8,753 bases of DNA. It comes from an uncultured Lachnospiraceae bacterium (GTDB lineage Bacteria; Bacillota; Clostridia; Lachnospirales; Lachnospiraceae). A program made the position numbers and the translations under genes. The stretch lies in the NCBI GenBank assembly GCA_958422845.1, contig CATZPU010000032.1, positions 1-8,753 on the forward strand. Reading direction: 5' to 3'. The notes under the pieces were generated by a model. It ran no database searches. It was not told the DNA's origin and was given only the letters and a program-made list of their open reading frames with translations. Every line of letters begins with the position of its first letter. Position 1 is the stretch's first letter. Shown piece after piece: positions 5,503 through 8,753 of the stretch.

Positions 5503-6156
5503 ATGATTAAGATACTGATTGTAGAGGACGAGGAGCCGATCGCAAATCTGATACGGATGAACCTCGTAAAAGCGGGGTATCAGTGTGAGATCGCTTCAGA
5601 TGGGGAAATGGCGGCTGATATTATCGGCGAGCGGATGTTTGATCTGATGCTGCTTGACATCATGCTTCCGAAGCTGAACGGGTATGAGGTACTGGAGTAC
5701 GCAAAAGACGTCGGGATTCCGGTGATCTTTCTGACGGCGATGGGAGAGACGCAGCAGAAGGTGAAGGGACTGAAGCTCGGTGCGGAGGATTATATCGCGA
5801 AGCCTTTTGATATTGCGGAGCTTCTTGCGCGCGTGGAGACGGTGCTCAGACGCTATAAAAAAACGGAAAGAAAGCTTGGATTTCTCGATATTGAGATCGA
5901 TACGGATTCCCATACCGTCACACAGGGCGGCGATCCTGTCGATCTGACGATGAAGGAGTACGAGCTTCTTCTGCTGTTTTTGCGCAATAAAAATCGTGCG
6001 CTCTACCGCGAGACGATCTACGAAAACGTATGGGGCGGCGAGTACAGCGGCACAGGGCGCACGGTCGATCTGCATGTGCAGCGCCTCAAGAAAAAACTGG
6101 GGCTTGAGGATCACATCGTAGCGATATACAAGGTGGGATACCGGTTTGTAGTCTGA
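5503..6156 (+). CDS. OmpR/PhoB-family response regulator
   Basis: The 217-residue protein has standard architecture. The receiver domain (1-115) has acidic residues E8/D9/E10, phosphoacceptor D52 in LLDIMLPKLNG, T78 in FLTA and K100 in AKPF. A short linker leads to a winged-helix DNA-binding domain (about 125-217) with DLTMKEYELL, the recognition-helix region TGRTVDLHVQRLKKKL and the terminal YKVGYRFVV. The ATG at 5503 is supported by AAGGGG at 5491-5496 with six-base spacing; an upstream in-frame TTG overlapping the previous stop codon is much less likely. It lies 20 bases after the YgjP-like gene and 20 bases before its kinase, so all are probably co-transcribed. It resembles the VanR/ArlR branch in style, but targets cannot be inferred from sequence alone. 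Confidence 0.96.
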   Translation: MIKILIVEDEEPIANLIRMNLVKAGYQCEIASDGEMAADIIGERMFDLMLLDIMLPKLNGYEVLEYAKDVGIPVIFLTAMGETQQKVKGLKLGAEDYIAKPFDIAELLARVETVLRRYKKTERKLGFLDIEIDTDSHTVTQGGDPVDLTMKEYELLLLFLRNKNRALYRETIYENVWGGEYSGTGRTVDLHVQRLKKKLGLEDHIVAIYKVGYRFVV

Positions 6157-6176
6157 ACGGATGTCAGGAGGAAAGA

Positions 6177-7661
6177 ATGAAATTATCGTGGAAACTGTTT
6201 TTTATCACGACGCCTATTTTTATTATTTTTCTGACTGTGTTCGGAACGTGGATGGTGCAGGACAGTTTTGAAAAGAGTTTTGACCGCGAGGCACAGCAGT
6301 GTATCGTTGAGAATCAGATGTTTCAGAACTCGTATGAGCTTACCATGAATGCGCTGTCGCAGGAGCAGCGCGACCGCCTGTCGGTCCAGAAGATCGTGGA
6401 GAGCTTTCACCGCATGGACGGCGGACGAAATACGTCGGCGCGTATTTTAGCGCAGGACGGGACTGTGCTGTATCAGGACGGCGGATATGCCGTGCCGCAT
6501 ACGATTATGGAAAAGCTCGACGAGTCTCACAATGTAGGGTATGAGACGGTAAAAAAGGACGGCAATGTATATATCGTTGTGCTTGGCAGGAGTATTTTAA
6601 ATGAATATATAGAGACAACGAAAAATATCACGCAGATCTACCGCAGCAGATCGGAAATGTATGAGAGATACCAGATCGGTGTGCTTTTGATGACGGTTTT
6701 AGTCGGAGCCGTGATCTTAGTCGTACTGTTTTTCGTCATGCGCAATATGCAGAAGCTCTCAAGGGCGACGCGCCAGTTTGCGCGCGGGCGGTACGATACG
6801 AGAGTCGATATCCGAAGCGGCGATGAGATTGGGACGCTGGCTTCTGATTTTAACTGGATGGCGAATGCGATGAATACGCAGATGGTACAGCTCCAGAATG
6901 AGGTGCAGCGGCAGGAGGAGTTTACTGCGGCGTTTGCGCATGAGCTGAAGACGCCTCTGACGTCGATCATCGGCTATGCCGATACGATACGCCAGATGGA
7001 ACTTTCAGCGGAAGAGACGGATATGTGCGCGGATTATATATACAGGCAGGGAAAACGGCTCCAGTCGCTTTCCTACAAGCTTCTGGAGATGACGCTCGCC
7101 GGACAGCAGGAGATCATGTACCGCGAGATCTATATGCCGGAGTTTCTGGACGAGGTGAAAAAGACGGTCGGGCAGTCTCTTCTGGAAAAGAAGCTCACGC
7201 TTCATGTGGAGGCGCAGGGCGGAGTGATATACGGAGATCGGGAGCTGCTTGGCTCGGTATTCATCAATCTGATCGACAATGCCAGAAAGGCGTCTGACGC
7301 AGGAAAGCGCATCTGGGTGTACGGACGCGCCGTTCCCGGAGGATATACGGTGACTGTGGAGGACGAGGGACGCGGCGTTACGCCGGAGGAGCTTTCAAGG
7401 ATCACGGAGCCGTTCTATATGGTCGATAAGTCGCGTGCCAGAAAGGAAGGCGGAGCGGGACTCGGACTGGCGCTTTGCCGTAAGATCATCGATCTGCATC
7501 AGGGAAGCTGGCAGTTTGAGAGCGAGCCGGGAAAGGGAATGCGTATTACGGTACTGTTCGGACTACCTGAGGTGACGGGACGCAGCCGTATGCGGCGCAG
7601 ACGTCCGGAAAAACGCGAGAAAAAGACAGGCAAACGCCATGGGCGGAGGGCAGATGGGTAA
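6177..7661 (+). CDS. Two-span HAMP sensor histidine kinase
   Basis: The protein has 494 residues. The first membrane span is at about 7-27. An extracytoplasmic sensor domain of about 135 residues (28-165) contains ILAQDGTVLYQDGG (90-103), a strand-turn-strand pattern reminiscent of Cache/PAS-like sensor folds. The second span is at 166-188, with a HAMP domain at about 189-240. The phosphoacceptor helix has H255 in FAHELKTPLTSI. The ATPase domain (about 350-462) has N364/N368 in the N box, D396 in VEDEGRG and G2 motif GGAGLGLAL (425-433). The tail after 468 is strongly basic (RMRRRRPEKREKK and following), which is unusual and might contact membrane lipids or nucleic acid. AGGAGG at 6166-6171 lies five bases before the ATG. 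It should phosphorylate the regulator encoded directly upstream. Ligand unknown. Confidence 0.96.
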   Translation: MKLSWKLFFITTPIFIIFLTVFGTWMVQDSFEKSFDREAQQCIVENQMFQNSYELTMNALSQEQRDRLSVQKIVESFHRMDGGRNTSARILAQDGTVLYQDGGYAVPHTIMEKLDESHNVGYETVKKDGNVYIVVLGRSILNEYIETTKNITQIYRSRSEMYERYQIGVLLMTVLVGAVILVVLFFVMRNMQKLSRATRQFARGRYDTRVDIRSGDEIGTLASDFNWMANAMNTQMVQLQNEVQRQEEFTAAFAHELKTPLTSIIGYADTIRQMELSAEETDMCADYIYRQGKRLQSLSYKLLEMTLAGQQEIMYREIYMPEFLDEVKKTVGQSLLEKKLTLHVEAQGGVIYGDRELLGSVFINLIDNARKASDAGKRIWVYGRAVPGGYTVTVEDEGRGVTPEELSRITEPFYMVDKSRARKEGGAGLGLALCRKIIDLHQGSWQFESEPGKGMRITVLFGLPEVTGRSRMRRRRPEKREKKTGKRHGRRADG

Positions 7662-7682
7662 GCGCTGCGGAAAGGAGCTTCT

Positions 7683-8723
7683 ATGCGGCAGAAGGATAGG
7701 TGGAAAACAGTATTACAGTATACGATCGGCGTGGCGGCGCTCGCGCTTTGCGTCGCTGCAGCGATGTTTCTTCCGGAGCAGTACGCACAATGGTCGGATG
7801 AAAAGAAGCTTGGGAAGGTGACGCTTTCGAACCGCGATACGATCGATTTCTTAAATGCGCAGCAGCTTGATATAGAGGAACGTCTGCAGAAAATATATTT
7901 TGCGCAGGATTTTTATTTTGTAGAGTCGATCGAATTTTATCCGAGTCTGTATTTTGATTCTGAGATGGAGCTGTTGGAGCGGTGCGTCCGTCTGACGACG
8001 AAATGGTGCGATGCAGGGCTGCTTCCGGAGCAGTGTGAAACGATGGCGCGCGAGTTAGAGAAGGCGCTGAAAGAGGGGACAGACGAGTACGTTATCTCTC
8101 TTGATGTCGCAGGATGGGTAGGAATGAACAGCGGCGCTTCGGAAGAGATGATGATTCCGATGTTTTTGATCACGATTGAGGATATAGAGGACTGGGAAAG
8201 ACTGTCGCTTGTCATGGACAGTGAAGTTGAGCTTCTCTACTGTGCAGTTTACAACGGGGCGGGTGCAGAAAGCCAGATCATAAAGGAACTGGGATACGGT
8301 ACGGTAGAAGAGGCAGAGCAGTATTTGGAGAACCACGGGAGGCTGGACGAGCCTTCCATCGCGCCGCGGAAAATTGATTTTGCACAGGCGTTCGGAGCGA
8401 AAAGCGCACAGGCAGAAGAAACTCCGAAAGAATTCAATGTGACGGCGAAGCTTACGTTTGATACATTTGAGGCAGATGCGATACGCTGTCTTGTGACAGA
8501 GGATTATGCGGGATTCGGTATTGCCGCCGTATATGATGGGCAGAAAGGATGGCGTTTTCTGGATCAGCTTTTTAGTCTGTTATACGGTTCGAATGTGGAG
8601 GTGATCTCCACAGAGGAGTTCTTGTATCTGACTTCGAATGAAGCAAGCGAGGGTATGTCGGATGCGGAAGCATTACAGGAATATCGCTCGGAAGATGAAA
8701 ATATCGCGGCGGATGAAAAATGA
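7683..8723 (+). CDS. Membrane-anchored extracytoplasmic protein of unknown function
   Basis: I do not recognise this 346-residue protein. It has a basic N-terminus (RQKDRWK), then one hydrophobic segment at about 8-30 that could be a signal anchor; C23 lacks a proper lipobox. The rest (31-346) is soluble and acidic, with many E and D residues and a strongly acidic C-terminus (from about 325), and should face outside the membrane. No catalytic motif or repeat is obvious. AAAGGAG at 7671-7677 lies five bases before the ATG, and the gene starts 21 bases after the kinase stop, so it is part of the same operon. By position it could be an accessory that modulates the kinase, analogous in arrangement but not visibly homologous to YycH/YycI next to WalK. 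It could also be an envelope protein regulated together with it. Confidence 0.85.
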   Translation: MRQKDRWKTVLQYTIGVAALALCVAAAMFLPEQYAQWSDEKKLGKVTLSNRDTIDFLNAQQLDIEERLQKIYFAQDFYFVESIEFYPSLYFDSEMELLERCVRLTTKWCDAGLLPEQCETMARELEKALKEGTDEYVISLDVAGWVGMNSGASEEMMIPMFLITIEDIEDWERLSLVMDSEVELLYCAVYNGAGAESQIIKELGYGTVEEAEQYLENHGRLDEPSIAPRKIDFAQAFGAKSAQAEETPKEFNVTAKLTFDTFEADAIRCLVTEDYAGFGIAAVYDGQKGWRFLDQLFSLLYGSNVEVISTEEFLYLTSNEASEGMSDAEALQEYRSEDENIAADEK

Positions 8724-8739
8724 TACAACTATGATACAA
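8720..8739 (+). repeat. Two 11-bp-phased ATGATACAA direct repeats
   Basis: ATGATACAA occurs at 8720-8728 and again at 8731-8739, offset by 11 bases (one helical turn), beginning on the last gene's stop codon. OmpR-type regulators bind direct half-sites with this phasing. The second copy also contains TATGAT/TACAAT, which could be a -10 box, but no good -35 box is visible. The target would lie beyond the window. Confidence 0.4.
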
Positions 8740-8753
8740 TTTTGAGGACATTC

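Noticed and set aside
7683..7760. Lipoprotein signal with cysteine at residue 23 of the last protein.
   Set aside because: The residue before the cysteine is leucine, not G/A/S, so the lipobox is not satisfied; a signal anchor is more likely.

Overview
The window looks like chromosomal DNA of a low-to-mid GC Firmicute, most likely a gut Lachnospiraceae-type Clostridia. This is inferred from the gene families, the AGGAGG-type ribosome binding sites, the U-tailed terminators and the general protein style; no rRNA or tRNA is present to confirm it. Every gene I support is on the + strand. I see no mobile element, CRISPR array, tRNA or rRNA.

Region 1 (1-3026) is the end of an ABC transporter/two-component operon: the C-terminal part of an FtsX-like ABC permease (its 5' end lies outside the window), an OmpR-family response regulator and a short one-membrane-span histidine kinase. 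Gaps are 21 and 27 bases. The layout resembles peptide-sensing and peptide-detoxifying modules (Bce/Vra type), in which the permease itself can act as the sensor.

Region 2 (3027-4860) is the most interesting part. A strong promoter (TTGCAT-17-TATGAT with an extended -10) starts a leader whose sequence and fold match the yybP-ykoY manganese riboswitch. The 3' strand of its P1 helix is also the 5' arm of a 16-bp intrinsic terminator, which is the layout of a ligand-activated (ON) switch. The controlled genes are not a recognised Mn exporter. They are a sodium-ion-translocating decarboxylase beta subunit (OadB family, with all ion-pathway residues I can place retained) and a 37-residue protein resembling a minimal gamma subunit. 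No alpha (carboxyltransferase) or biotin carrier gene is visible. The pair may be an orphan beta-gamma membrane unit recruited to metal or ion homeostasis.

Region 3 (4861-8753) begins after a terminator with an extended -10 promoter. It reads as one operon: a YgjP-type HEXXH metalloprotein, a second OmpR-family response regulator, a two-span HAMP histidine kinase, and a membrane-anchored extracytoplasmic protein of unknown function that may be an accessory of the kinase. Gaps between genes are about 20 bases. The window ends just after this operon, in a pair of 11-bp-phased direct repeats that could be a regulator site or part of the next promoter.
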